NCBI GenBank assembly: GCA_021795095.1
Contig: JAJYPU010000005.1
Coordinates: 17,200-46,291, forward strand
Reading direction: 5' to 3'
DNA: 29,092 nt
Source: Actinomycetes bacterium
GTDB lineage: Bacteria; Actinomycetota; Acidimicrobiia; Acidimicrobiales; RAAP-2
In this document: piece after piece, positions 1-9,304 of the stretch
Position numbering within the stretch: position 1 is the stretch's first letter
How the letters are laid out: the number at the start of each line of letters is the position of its first letter
Program-made: the position numbers and the translations under genes
The notes under the pieces: model-generated
Told to the model about the DNA's origin: nothing
The model's input: only the letters and a program-made list of their open reading frames with translations
Database searches by the model: none

Positions 1-579
1 CTGCTCGTCGGGCACGAAGTAGCCCATCGAGATACAGCGCACCCCGTGGGCGAGGGTCGGGATCACGGTGTCGCCGAGCACGATGGGGTCGTGGTCGGCG
101 CCGAGCATCTTGGGCAGTGAGAAGCCGTAGACGTCGGCGTCGAGGATGCCGACCTGGTGGCCGGCCTGGGCGAGCGCGATGGCGAGGTTGACCGTCACCG
201 AGGACTTGCCCACGCCACCCTTGCCCGAGGAGATGCCGAGCACGCGGGTCTTGGCGAGCTTGTCGAGGAACTTGGGCGTCGCGGTGTCGTGGTGGTGGTC
301 CGGACCGGACTCGGCGGTCATGTTGCCGCGCAGGAAGTTGCGTAGCCCCAGACGCTCGTCGTCGGTCATGGCGCGCACGCTCACCATCGCACCCGGTGCG
401 ACGTCGGCGATCTCGTCCTCGAGCCAGGCGCGGTTCGGCCACTCGACGACCGGGAGCACCAACTCGACGCTCAGACCGTCGCGGTCCTCGACGGTGCCAA
501 GAAAGCCCAATTCCTCAAGGGTGCGAACCAGTTGGGGCTCGGTGATCGCGCCAATCGCCCGGCGTAGGTCCTCTGACAT
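1..579 (-). CDS. mrp: Mrp/ApbC-family iron-sulfur cluster carrier P-loop ATPase (partial, C-terminus outside window)
   Basis: Only the first 193 codons are inside the window. The N-terminal part (about residues 1-80, beginning MSEDLRRAIG) resembles the MIP18/DUF59 domain that precedes the ATPase in many bacterial Mrp proteins. It is followed by a deviant Walker A loop, GKGGVGKS (about 119-126), and the DADVYG motif (about 148-153), both hallmarks of the Mrp/NBP35 branch of the ParA/MinD superfamily. A His-rich linker (HHHD, about 95-98) joins the two parts. The family binds a labile [4Fe-4S] cluster and hands it to apoproteins in the cytoplasm; the cluster-binding CxxC near the C-terminus is beyond the window. 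The ATG at 579 has a good ribosome site (GAGGAG, six bases upstream). It diverges from a regulator with a SufR-like cysteine cluster, which supports an iron-sulfur role. Confidence 0.93.
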   Translation of the reverse strand, partial: MSEDLRRAIGAITEPQLVRTLEELGFLGTVEDRDGLSVELVLPVVEWPNRAWLEDEIADVAPGAMVSVRAMTDDERLGLRNFLRGNMTAESGPDHHHDTATPKFLDKLAKTRVLGISSGKGGVGKSSVTVNLAIALAQAGHQVGILDADVYGFSLPKMLGADHDPIVLGDTVIPTLAHGVRCISMGYFVPDEQ

Positions 580-624
580 GGGTGTCTCCTCGTGATCGCC
601 CCCGTACGAGGTTACCGTCGCGAA

Positions 625-653
625 AGCGGGGCCCCGCTCGTAGACTGCCCTGC
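625..653 (+). promoter_or_regulatory. Palindrome plus -10 box in the mrp/regulator divergent promoter
   Basis: A perfect 14-bp palindrome, AGCGGGGCCCCGCT, spans 625-638. It is followed at once by a -10-like hexamer TAGACT (641-646), eight bases before the GTG at 654. The implied start point is about 653, so the plus-strand transcript would be almost leaderless. The palindrome covers about -28 to -15 of that promoter, where a repressor would block RNA polymerase. It is the natural candidate operator for the regulator encoded just downstream. No clear -35 box is visible. The palindrome and hexamer are seen directly; their function is inferred. Confidence 0.45.
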
Positions 654-1364
654 GTGAGTACCAACGAGCGCGAACTCGACCCGGGCCTCTTCAACGCCAC
701 GGTCACGAGCCTCACCCACTCCTTCGGTGACCGCACCCGACGCGCCATCTACCTCTACCTGCGCGAGAACCCCGGCACGACCGCGGCCGAGCTCGCCGAG
801 CACTGCCAGGTCCACGCGAACGTCGTGCGCCACCACCTCGAACGACTGGCCGAGGGCGGCTACGTCACCTACGACAACCTGCGAAAGACCACCGTCGGTC
901 GCCCGGCGAAGGGCTACCGGGTGGTGGACACCGCGCCGGCGATGGAGGCGGCGGTGCGCCGCGACGCCCTACTCGTCGCACTGCTCGAGCGAGCCCTCGA
1001 CCGACTCGGCGCGAACGAGGCCGAGTCCATCGCCCACCAGGTCGGCGTCGAATACGGTCGCGGCCTCGGCGCGAACGGGGCGACCCTCGAGACCGGCCGA
1101 CCGGTGAAGGCCGCTCTCGCCTCGATCGCGGGACTGCTCAACGCGCACGGCTTCGCCGCGCGCGCCGAGGACGAGGAGAACGGCATCTCAGTCGTCTCGG
1201 AGAACTGTCCCTTCGGTCTCGCGGCCCGTCACCACCCGGTGCTCTGTGCGGTAGACCGCGGGCTGATCGCGGGCATGCTCGAAGGCGTCGGCAGCGCGCG
1301 CACCGCGGTGACGCTCTCCTCGCGGGCCCTCGGCGACGACGCCTGTCGCCACCAACTCAATTAG
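654..1364 (+). CDS. Winged-helix transcriptional regulator with SufR-like cysteine cluster
   Basis: The 236-residue protein has an N-terminal winged-helix domain (about 18-90), with an ArsR/SufR-like recognition region around HANVVRHHLERL and a wing near TVGRPAKGY. The C-terminal part ends in a cysteine pattern: C185 in ENCPFG, C198 twelve residues later, and C231 near the end. SufR-type regulators in cyanobacteria and actinobacteria hold an iron-sulfur cluster with comparably spaced C-terminal cysteines and repress Fe-S assembly genes. The divergent mrp gene is consistent with that job. I chose the GTG at 654 rather than an upstream ATG at 582, because the extra 24 residues are Arg/Pro-rich and overlap the mrp leader and the palindrome. 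The third cysteine spacing (32 residues) is longer than I recall for typical SufR, so it could instead be a related redox or metal sensor. Confidence 0.75.
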   Translation: MSTNERELDPGLFNATVTSLTHSFGDRTRRAIYLYLRENPGTTAAELAEHCQVHANVVRHHLERLAEGGYVTYDNLRKTTVGRPAKGYRVVDTAPAMEAAVRRDALLVALLERALDRLGANEAESIAHQVGVEYGRGLGANGATLETGRPVKAALASIAGLLNAHGFAARAEDEENGISVVSENCPFGLAARHHPVLCAVDRGLIAGMLEGVGSARTAVTLSSRALGDDACRHQLN

Positions 1365-1367
1365 CGA

Positions 1368-1763
1368 TTACTCGGACCGACCGGGCGTGACGACGCGCAC
1401 CGAGTTGCGACGCGCGGCCTCGATCAGTCGGTCGTCGTAGGCCACAATCCCCTCTAGGTCCTCGCCGAGCTCGAGTGCCGACGCCAGGTGCAGTGCATCG
1501 AGCGAGCGAATCGACGAGGGCTCGGCGAGACCAGCGTTCACGTAGGTTGAAGTGCTCGGCAGTATGAGCGACACCGTCGCCACGGCCTCATCGACGACCG
1601 CGCGGTCGACACCGAGACGGGTCGCGGCCCGCAGCGCCTCGGTACGCAGTAGGTGCGAGGACCAGAGCGAGTCATGGGCCACGCACCACGCCCGCAGCGC
1701 GGGCGACTCGTCTTCGAGTACGAGCAACTTGAGGAACGCCGAAGTGTCGAGGTACCAGACCAT
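1368..1763 (-). CDS. VapC-type PIN-domain ribonuclease toxin
   Basis: This 131-residue protein is a single PIN domain. The acidic metal-binding residues are present: D6 in WYLDTSAF, E42 in RTEALR, D89 in SLDALHLASA and D110 in VAYDDRL. PIN toxins of this type are Mg-dependent endoribonucleases that cut tRNA or rRNA and are neutralised by a cognate antitoxin. The ATG at 1763 overlaps the antitoxin stop codon by one base (TGATG), so the two are translationally coupled. The gene ends only 3 bp from the stop of the convergent regulator, leaving no room for a terminator between them. Length and motifs fit VapC; the cellular target cannot be read from sequence. Confidence 0.9.
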   Translation of the reverse strand: MVWYLDTSAFLKLLVLEDESPALRAWCVAHDSLWSSHLLRTEALRAATRLGVDRAVVDEAVATVSLILPSTSTYVNAGLAEPSSIRSLDALHLASALELGEDLEGIVAYDDRLIEAARRNSVRVVTPGRSE

Positions 1764-2026
1764 CAGCGCTCGCCGCGCAGTTCGTCGAGCACCGTCGAAC
1801 TCGCGCGTGCCCCCGGCACGGGTGACGCGAGTGACGCCACATCGCGTCGCGCGGGTTCGACCCGACCCGACGCCACCAACGCCGCCGCACGGGTGACGTT
1901 CGCCGGCGAACTCAGGATGGCGACCAAACGACCCCGGTCGGTGACCCCGATGACCTCGCCCTGGGCGACGCGGCGAAGTGCGGCCGACGCGTGCTGTTGG
2001 AGCTCGCGGACGCCGATCGTCTTCAT
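1763..2026 (-). CDS. Phd/YefM-like (VapB) antitoxin
   Basis: The 87-residue protein begins MKTIGVRELQQHAS, the classic N-terminal Phd/YefM fold signature, followed by the strand pair VIGVTDRGRLVAIL. This part dimerises and binds the operator. The charged C-terminal tail (REP-rich, ending LDELRGER) would be the disordered toxin-binding arm. It is read just before, and overlaps, the PIN toxin. I prefer the ATG at 2026 over an in-frame TTG at 2035, because the TTG lies within the likely -10 hexamer and ATGAAGACG matches the usual family start. The protein is expected to repress its own promoter together with the toxin. Confidence 0.85.
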   Translation of the reverse strand: MKTIGVRELQQHASAALRRVAQGEVIGVTDRGRLVAILSSPANVTRAAALVASGRVEPARRDVASLASPVPGARASSTVLDELRGER

Positions 2027-2034
2027 ATGCGTCA

Positions 2035-2040
2035 ATTGTA
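2035..2040 (-). promoter_or_regulatory. -10 box of the vapBC promoter
   Basis: On the minus strand TACAAT (2040 down to 2035) matches the sigma-70 type -10 consensus at five of six positions. It lies eight bases before the antitoxin ATG, so transcription should start about two bases before the start codon (leaderless mRNA). The overlapping TGTAGTACA repeat (2037-2045) may be part of the antitoxin operator. No good -35 box is visible. Confidence 0.45.
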
Positions 2041-2095
2041 GTACATGAGTCTTCGGGTCGTTCTATTCGATTCGCCCTGATCCGAGGGGCTGCTT

Positions 2096-2827
2096 TCAGC
2101 CAGTCAGCCCGTAGCGCGCGAGGTAGGGCGCCGCCACCGCGCGCTGGGCGGCCGAGGGGTGCAGCGCGAGGAACACCCGGAACTGGGTCTTCGCGAGCGC
2201 GGCGTTGCCCGGGGTGTCACTCGCCGCAATCGCGTAGTAGAGACGTGCACCGGGGTCGCGCGGCGCGAGGGTGATCGCGCGGCGAAGCAGCGACGTGGCG
2301 TAGGCGACGAGCCGGGCGTCCTTCGCCGAGCTACCGGCCGAGAAGTCGAGCCACCCCGTCTGGGTGATCGCGACCACGTTGCGCGGATCGAGTCCAAGCA
2401 CCTGGGCGTAGGCGGCGAGGGCCGCCACGTCGTTCTGGTTGGCGACGTCGGCCTCGGCCTCGGTGAGCAGTTGGGTGATCTGTGCGCTGTGGCCGAGGGT
2501 GACCGACCCGGTGATCGAGGTGCCGGCCTGGCGGGGCCCGATCGCGGACCACAGGATGACCGCGAGTGCGCCAGCGAAGGCGAGTGCCGCGACGAGCAGC
2601 CACCGCCGACGCCGTACCCGAACGGCGGGCGGACGGTCCACCGTCGGTTCGGACTCGGCAATTGCGGCGGCGCGCTCGACGAGCGTGGCGATCGCGGCGC
2701 GCTCGCGCGCCTCGATCGTCGCGAGCGCCGCGTCGCTCAGCTCGCCCGCGGCGAACTCACGGCGCGCGTCGGAAAGGGAGGCCTCGCGCAGCGCCAGCTC
2801 GTCGTCGATCTCGCGGCGCTCGCTCAT
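2096..2827 (-). CDS. CcmI/CycH-like TPR protein of cytochrome c maturation
   Basis: This 243-residue protein has three parts. Residues 1-60 form a charged, helical, probably coiled-coil segment. A single membrane helix lies at about 76-96 (WLLVAALAFAGALAVILW). The C-terminal part (about 115-240) lies outside the membrane and is rich in TPR-like helices (AYAQVLGLDP, LLRRAITLAPRDPGARLYYAIA). This matches the CcmI/CycH family, which holds apocytochrome c for the haem ligase. The usual first membrane helix of proteobacterial CcmI is absent. It is the last gene of the ccm operon, and its ATG overlaps the ccmH stop by four bases (ATGA). The role rests mainly on position and TPR content, so the gene symbol is left blank. 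Confidence 0.75.
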   Translation of the reverse strand: MSERREIDDELALREASLSDARREFAAGELSDAALATIEARERAAIATLVERAAAIAESEPTVDRPPAVRVRRRRWLLVAALAFAGALAVILWSAIGPRQAGTSITGSVTLGHSAQITQLLTEAEADVANQNDVAALAAYAQVLGLDPRNVVAITQTGWLDFSAGSSAKDARLVAYATSLLRRAITLAPRDPGARLYYAIAASDTPGNAALAKTQFRVFLALHPSAAQRAVAAPYLARYGLTG

Positions 2828-3213
2828 CGTCGCCTCGCCAGGCGCGCCACGACCCCGATCAGCACGAGAACGCCGAGCAGGGGCACGAGCCAGAGCACGA
2901 CCCCGATCCCCGATGTCGGGGGGCTCAACAGGACCGACGGGCCGTAGGTCGACTCGAGCCGGGTGAGGATCGACGAGTCGCTCACCCCGGCGGCGACGAG
3001 CTGGGTAATCTCGTGGCGCACCGCGAGCGACGAGGTCGAGGTCGACTGGGCGACCGACAGGTCTTCACAGGATGGGCAGCGCACCAGCGTCTCGAGGTGC
3101 GCGACGCGCGCGGCCGCACTCGGCGCGTGCGGGTTCACGACCGCGACCACGACCACGACCACGACCACGACGAGCGCGGCGAGGAAGGTCCACACGGACC
3201 CGAGGCGTCTCAC
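2824..3213 (-). CDS. ccmH: CcmH: apocytochrome c thiol reductase subunit
   Basis: The 129-residue protein carries the CcmH motif LVRCPSCEDLSVAQS with C46 and C49, the redox pair that reduces the haem-binding CxxCH cysteines of apocytochrome c. A membrane helix precedes it (about 8-26, largely a run of valines) and a second one follows near the C-terminus (VLWLVPLLGVLVLIGVVARL), giving the usual topology with the CxxC outside the cytoplasmic membrane. This is the short form, with the TPR part encoded separately downstream. I chose the GTG at 3213, which overlaps the ccmG stop (GTGA). The longer open frame upstream, to 3528, lies over ccmG in another frame and is not credible. Confidence 0.93.
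   Translation of the reverse strand: MRRLGSVWTFLAALVVVVVVVVVAVVNPHAPSAAARVAHLETLVRCPSCEDLSVAQSTSTSSLAVRHEITQLVAAGVSDSSILTRLESTYGPSVLLSPPTSGIGVVLWLVPLLGVLVLIGVVARLARRR
3144..3171 (+). repeat. Hexanucleotide tandem repeat (CGACCA)n inside ccmH
   Basis: Four perfect copies of CGACCA (3144-3167) plus a partial copy occur within the ccmH coding sequence. On the coding strand they give alternating GTG/GTC codons and a run of nine valines in the N-terminal membrane anchor. Slippage by one unit would add or remove two valines without shifting the frame. Confidence 0.8.
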
Positions 3214-3740
3214 GCGCGCACCCGCGCGACGACCTGGCGCAGCTGGGTGGCCGTGACCGGACCGAGGAGGGTCGCCGCGATGCGGCCGTGGGCGTTGATA
3301 ATGAAGGTGGTCGGTGGCGAGGTCACCCCGTAACGGTTCGCGATCACGCCGCCGGGGTCCACGACCGAGGGGTAGAGCGAGCCGTAGTGGCGCGAAAAAG
3401 CGCTCGCCGCGGCGACCGAGTCGTTGAAGACCACCCCGACCACGGCCACCCCGCGATCGCGCATCGCCCAGGCGAAGGTCGACAGCTCGGGCGCCTCGGC
3501 GACACACGGCCCGCACCACGAGGCCCAAAACGAGAGCACGACGACCTTGCCGCGATCGCTCGCGAGCGAGAAGTGTCCCCCGCCGAGCTCGGACCCGACG
3601 ACCGCGGGGGCCACGTGGCCGAGCAGCGGACTCGGGGCACTCGTCGCCTCTGAGACAGGGTGTCTCGTCGCGAGGAGCAGTGAGAGGCCCGTCGCCACCA
3701 CGAGCACGGCGATCGCGCTGAGCGCCACCGAGCGTCTCAC
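3210..3740 (-). CDS. ccmG: CcmG/DsbE-type membrane-anchored thioredoxin
   Basis: The 176-residue protein has an N-terminal signal anchor (about 5-24) and a TlpA-like thioredoxin domain. The active site is FWASWCGPC (C76, C79) and the cis-proline lies in TSPPTTF (about 140-146). In System I this protein passes electrons to CcmH so that apocytochrome cysteines are reduced before haem attachment. The context, between ccmF and ccmH with 4-base overlaps on both sides (GTGA), makes CcmG far more likely than a general TlpA/ResA protein. The start is the GTG at 3740. Confidence 0.93.
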   Translation of the reverse strand: MRRSVALSAIAVLVVATGLSLLLATRHPVSEATSAPSPLLGHVAPAVVGSELGGGHFSLASDRGKVVVLSFWASWCGPCVAEAPELSTFAWAMRDRGVAVVGVVFNDSVAAASAFSRHYGSLYPSVVDPGGVIANRYGVTSPPTTFIINAHGRIAATLLGPVTATQLRQVVARVRA

Positions 3741-5689
3741 GCGGCCTCCTCGACGTGGCGTCGACGCACGAAGGCGACAGCGCTGCCGAGCCCGACGAGT
3801 AGTCCGCCGATCCAGAGCCAGGCGAGCAGGGGCTCGACGGTCACCCCGAGCACGACTGAGCCGGCCGGCAGGTTGCTCGCGAGCTGGGCGCCCGAGGCCG
3901 CGCCGTTGCCGCCCACGGCGTCAAAGGTCACGTAGACGTCGCGCACCAGGTTCGAGTCGATCGCGGGCGTGCCGACCGACTGGGTCGAGCGCCCGTTGAA
4001 GGTGGTGATAGCCGGGTAGAGCGTCGCGTGCCCGACGGTGACGACGAGCTCGGTCGCGTGCTCGAGGGCGTTGCTAACGGTGCGAAAGCCGTGGAATCCG
4101 ACGTACTGGCCGGCGACCACCGTCGACTGGCCGGTCGCGAGGGTGACCTCGCTGCGCGTCGCGTACGAGGTCGAGGTCACGATGCCGAGCGCGAGCACGA
4201 CGACCCCGAGGTGCACGATCATCCCGCCGGTCGAGGGCGCGCGCAGCGCGCGGCGAAGCGACCCGCGCCGGTGCGCGGCGAGTAGCGCCAGACGAAGCGT
4301 GCGCAGCGCCGCCCCGGCAGCGGCGGCCGCGAAGAAGCAGGCGACGAGCTCGACCCAGCGGTCCACGCCGGCGAGCAAGAGCACGACGACGAGCGCGAGC
4401 GCCGACCAGGCCGAGATGCGCACCCGTCGCCAGAGCACCGCGACGTCGACCGTGCGCCAGCTCACGAGCGGGGCGATGGCCATGAGCGCGAGCAGTAGCA
4501 CCGACAGTGGGGCCGCGACCGCGGCGAAGTAGGGCGAGCCCACGGTGACCTGGGCGCCGTTCACCGCCTGGTAGAGCAGGGGAAAGACGGTCCCGAGCAG
4601 CACCACGATCGCAAAGCCCACGAAGAGCACGTTGTTGGCGACGAAGAGCCCCTCGCGCGAGAGGGGGTGGTCGACCCCGACGGGGCTGCGCAACCGGTCA
4701 CCGCGCCAGGCGAGCAGTCCCCCGCCACCGACCACGACGACGAAGAAGAACCCGATGAGCAGCGGCCCGAGCGTCGAGGACGAGAAGGCGTGCACGCTCT
4801 GGAGGACCCCCGAGCGGGTGAAGAACGTCCCGAGCACCGTCAGGGCGAAGGTCGCGATCGCGAGCGAGAGGTTCCAGATCCGAAACAGGCCCCGACGGTC
4901 CTGGACGATGACCGAGTGGATGTAGGCGGTCGCGGTCAGCCAAGGCAAGAGTGCAGCGTTCTCCACGGGGTCCCAGCCCCAGAAGCCGCCCCAGCCGAGC
5001 ACCTGGTAGCTCCACCACGCCCCAAGCACGATGCCAAGCGAGAGCGCCCCCCACGCGAGCACCGTCCAGCGACGCTGCTCGAGGGGCCAGCGGTCCTGGA
5101 CTCGGCCCGTGACGAGCATGGCGATCGCGAAGGCGAAGGGCACGCTGAAGCCGACGAAGCCGAGGTAGAGCAGGGGCGGGTGCATCGCGACGAGCGGGTT
5201 GTCCTGCAAGAGCGCGTTTGGACCGGCCCCCTGGTGCACGACGGCGGGATTGGCGAGGAAGGGGTCGGCCGGCCCGACCATCAAGAAGGTGAAGAAGGCA
5301 CTCGACGCGAAGAGCACCGCCGAGGCCACGCGCACGACGTCGTCGTCGCGTTCGCGCCGGTAGTACAGCACGACCCCAACGAGCAGGCCGTTGAGCAGCA
5401 GCACCCAGAGCAGCAGCGAGCCCTCGAGGGCCGACCACATACCCGTGATCGAGTAGAGCAACGGCGTGAAGGTCGCGTTGTTCTCGGCCACGTACGCGAG
5501 CGAGAAGTCGTGCGTGATGAGCGCGTACTGCATCACCGCGACGCTGAGCACGACCCCGCCGAGGGCGAGCAGCGCGAAGAACCGTCCGTGGGCCGCGCGA
5601 CTACGTCGCCCGCGCCACTGGTCGAGGGCCCCGAGGACGGCCGCCGCGAGGGCGAGGTCCAACCCGACGCGCCCGAGCGTCTCGATCAT
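3737..5689 (-). CDS. ccmF: CcmF: haem lyase integral membrane subunit
   Basis: The 650-residue polytopic membrane protein has the tryptophan-rich WWD signature WGGFWGWDPVENAALLPWL (about 233-251). It also has conserved histidines near H170 (AMHPPLLYLG), H258 (AYIHS) and in the SVHAFSS segment. At least twelve hydrophobic helices are readable, and a large extracytoplasmic loop lies near the C-terminus (about 500-620) before the last helix. CcmF takes haem from holo-CcmE and joins it to the CxxCH motif of apocytochrome c, working with CcmH. The length is typical of the family (about 640-680). The ATG overlaps the ccmE stop (ATGA). Confidence 0.97.
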   Translation of the reverse strand: MIETLGRVGLDLALAAAVLGALDQWRGRRSRAAHGRFFALLALGGVVLSVAVMQYALITHDFSLAYVAENNATFTPLLYSITGMWSALEGSLLLWVLLLNGLLVGVVLYYRRERDDDVVRVASAVLFASSAFFTFLMVGPADPFLANPAVVHQGAGPNALLQDNPLVAMHPPLLYLGFVGFSVPFAFAIAMLVTGRVQDRWPLEQRRWTVLAWGALSLGIVLGAWWSYQVLGWGGFWGWDPVENAALLPWLTATAYIHSVIVQDRRGLFRIWNLSLAIATFALTVLGTFFTRSGVLQSVHAFSSSTLGPLLIGFFFVVVVGGGGLLAWRGDRLRSPVGVDHPLSREGLFVANNVLFVGFAIVVLLGTVFPLLYQAVNGAQVTVGSPYFAAVAAPLSVLLLALMAIAPLVSWRTVDVAVLWRRVRISAWSALALVVVLLLAGVDRWVELVACFFAAAAAGAALRTLRLALLAAHRRGSLRRALRAPSTGGMIVHLGVVVLALGIVTSTSYATRSEVTLATGQSTVVAGQYVGFHGFRTVSNALEHATELVVTVGHATLYPAITTFNGRSTQSVGTPAIDSNLVRDVYVTFDAVGGNGAASGAQLASNLPAGSVVLGVTVEPLLAWLWIGGLLVGLGSAVAFVRRRHVEEAA

Positions 5690-6165
5690 CGCACCGACCC
5701 GTTGGGGGCCTTCACGCGGTTGGGGTACTTGGCGATGTAGGCGGCGGTGTGCTTGACCATGATCGCGCTGCCGAGGAACGTCGTCGAGCTCGCCGAGGCG
5801 AAGTGCCCGACGACCACGACCGGGATGTTCGCCTGGAAGAGCTGAGGCGGCGTGCCGGTCGCCGCCACGGGGATCGAGCCGCGAGGTCCCGTCACGACGA
5901 AGTCGGTGCCGACGTTGGTGCGCCGGATCGTGTGGGGCGCGACGACTCCCTCAAGACGGATGACCCCGGTACCGATCGACTCACGGCTCGCGAGGACCTC
6001 GTCGACGGTCTTGAAGTAGTTGAGGTTGTGCAGTAGCCCCTGGCTGAGCAGCGCCACGATCGCGAGGGCGAGCACCACCAGCACGGCGAGCGAGCGTCGC
6101 CGGCTGCGGCTCGCCGACGGTGGCGGCGCGACCGGGGTGAGCTCGGGCCGCTCAGTGACGGCCAC
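5686..6165 (-). CDS. ccmE: CcmE: periplasmic-side haem chaperone
   Basis: The 159-residue protein has a Pro/Arg-rich cytoplasmic N-terminus, a membrane anchor (about 26-42) and an OB-fold domain (about 60-140). The haem-binding segment MVKHTAAY carries H139 and Y143, matching the family's H-x3-Y arrangement; this is the histidine type, not the cysteine variant of some bacteria and archaea. It binds haem covalently and passes it to CcmF. I chose the GTG at 6165, which has GGTGG about seven bases upstream and overlaps ccmD by 14 bases. A GTG at 6207 would add 14 residues and overlap ccmD more heavily. Confidence 0.92.
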   Translation of the reverse strand: MAVTERPELTPVAPPPSASRSRRRSLAVLVVLALAIVALLSQGLLHNLNYFKTVDEVLASRESIGTGVIRLEGVVAPHTIRRTNVGTDFVVTGPRGSIPVAATGTPPQLFQANIPVVVVGHFASASSTTFLGSAIMVKHTAAYIAKYPNRVKAPNGSVR

Positions 6166-6244
6166 GGGTGCGCCACCAGATCGAGAAGGCGTAGAGCGCG
6201 AGGCCACCGAAGGCGAACCCGTAGCCCGCGAGAACGTAGTTCAC
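6152..6244 (-). CDS. ccmD: CcmD: 30-residue haem exporter membrane peptide
   Basis: This tiny gene is easily missed. The GTG at 6244 overlaps the ccmC stop (GTGA) and the stop lies inside the start of ccmE. The product has one membrane helix (about YVLAGYGFAFGGLALYAFSIWW) followed by a basic tail, RTRGRH. That is the usual CcmD layout: one helix with a positively charged cytoplasmic end. CcmD helps release holo-CcmE from the CcmABC complex. Position between ccmC and ccmE, size and topology all agree. Sequence conservation in CcmD is low, so the call rests on context and architecture. Confidence 0.85.
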   Translation of the reverse strand: MNYVLAGYGFAFGGLALYAFSIWWRTRGRH

Positions 6245-6960
6245 GACTGGCCCTCGAGGACCCGCGCGGCGAGCGCGTCTTCGATGGCGCTGGCCCCGAG
6301 CGTCTCGCGCGCGACCTCGAGACGGTAGCGCGCGCGCACCAGCCAGCAGTAGGCGAGCGAGAAGGCGATAAAGCTGATGAGCAGCGTCCAGGCCATGATC
6401 CCGTGGATGAGCAGCGTGCGGTTCGCGGTGAAGACCGTCGCGCCCTGGTGCAGGGTCTTCCACCACAGCACCGAGAAGTGGATGATCGGCACGTTGATCG
6501 CCGAGAGCACCGCGAAGACGGCGCTGCGCTTGGCGCGCAGCTCGGGGTCGTCGTTCGCGCGACGAAGCGCGAGGTAGCCCACGGCGAGCAGCCCCAGGAT
6601 CGCCGTCGAGGTAAGCCGCGCGTCCCAAGCCCACCAGACACCCCAGGTCGGTCGGCCCCAGATCGAGCCGGTGATCAACGTGAGCGATATGAAGACGAGG
6701 CTGACCTCCATCGCGCTGTGGGCGACGCGGTCGGCGGTGGCCGACCGGGTGCGCGGCCACAGGTAGAGCACGCTCGCGATCGTCGCGGTGCCAAAGGAGA
6801 GGTAGAGCGCGACCCAGGCGACCGCGGGGTGCACGTAGACGAGCCGCGCGAGGTTGCCCTGGACCTTGTCCGGGGGGGTCACGACGAGTCCGAGCCAGAT
6901 CGTGAGGGCCATGGCGACGAGGGTCACCGGGCCGAGTAGACGTTGAGCGAGCTGTTTCAT
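6241..6960 (-). CDS. ccmC: CcmC: haem-handling membrane subunit of the haem export complex
   Basis: The 239-residue, six-helix membrane protein has the WWD motif in WGRPTWGVWWAWDARLTS (about 101-118). The flanking external histidines are H44 (VYVHPAVAW) and, in the second conserved loop, H161 and H171 (HFSVLWWKTLHQ). CcmC presents haem to CcmE and is necessary for attaching it to the CcmE histidine. The start is either the ATG at 6960 or the GTG just before it at 6963; the string GTGATG also contains the ccmB stop. I chose the ATG. A much longer frame reaching 7884 runs over ccmB and ccmA and is not real. Confidence 0.96.
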   Translation of the reverse strand: MKQLAQRLLGPVTLVAMALTIWLGLVVTPPDKVQGNLARLVYVHPAVAWVALYLSFGTATIASVLYLWPRTRSATADRVAHSAMEVSLVFISLTLITGSIWGRPTWGVWWAWDARLTSTAILGLLAVGYLALRRANDDPELRAKRSAVFAVLSAINVPIIHFSVLWWKTLHQGATVFTANRTLLIHGIMAWTLLISFIAFSLAYCWLVRARYRLEVARETLGASAIEDALAARVLEGQS

Positions 6961-7615
6961 CACGATTCCTCGAGAACACCGTAAAGGAGTACGCCGACCG
7001 CGAGGTACGCGACCAGCGCGACCAGCGTAATGACCCACCACTCCCAAGGCGACCCCCCGGCGAGCGCGGCTGAGAAGGACCGCTCGCCCGCGATCAACAG
7101 CGGGGCGAAGCCCGGCAGCGCGAGCACCGGGAGCAGGGTCGTCGGCGCCGCGCCCTCCCCGGTCAGGGCCCCGTACAGCGTCCCGGCGGCCGCGAGCGCG
7201 GCCAGGGTGAGCACGAGGCTCGGCACCGCTTCGAGTGAGCCCGCGAGCGCGGTGTGCAAGAACAGCACCGTCCCGGCGAGCAGCACCGCGCCGATCACCC
7301 AGAGCTCGACGGCGAGCGCGAGCGCCTTGCCGAGGAAGACCCCGCCGGGGTCGAGCCCGAGCGTGGCGACCGACGCGCGGGTCCCCGGGGTGCGCTCGAT
7401 CGCCTGACTGCGGTTGATCGCGAGCAGGGTGACGAGCAGCACCACGAGGTAGAACAGTCCCGGACCGGCGCTCGAGTGCCCCGCGCGCGTCGGTCCGAGC
7501 GCGAGGCCGCTCAAGACGAGCGCCATCACGCCAAAGGGCACGACCTGCCAGAGCAGGACGCGGCTTCGCCACTCGATGCGCAGGTCCTTGCCCGCGACGA
7601 GCCGGGCCGTCGCGA

Positions 7616-7619
<4 letters not shown>
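6960..7619 (-). CDS. ccmB: CcmB: ABC-type haem exporter permease
   Basis: The 219-residue protein shows six hydrophobic helices and the typical CcmB opening, a short cytoplasmic stretch KDLRIEWRSR before the first helix (about 21-40). The next conserved segment, INRSQAIERTPGTR, is the cytoplasmic coupling region expected to contact CcmA. CcmB forms the membrane part of the CcmAB ATPase, which powers release of haem-loaded CcmE. The start is the GTG at 7619, overlapping the ccmA stop by four bases. Length matches the family (about 220). Confidence 0.94.

Positions 7620-9304
<1,685 letters not shown>

Noticed and set aside
582..653. N-terminal extension of the SufR-like regulator to an upstream ATG
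   Set aside because: The extra residues are Arg/Pro-rich and overlap the mrp leader, the palindrome and the -10 box; the GTG at 654 is better.
4667..5740. 357-codon plus-strand open frame opposite ccmF
   Set aside because: Charged, low-complexity translation antisense to ccmF, with no recognisable domain; a composition artefact.
6166..6207. Longer CcmE start at GTG 6207
   Set aside because: It would add 14 low-complexity residues and overlap ccmD by 56 bases; the GTG at 6165 has a better ribosome site.
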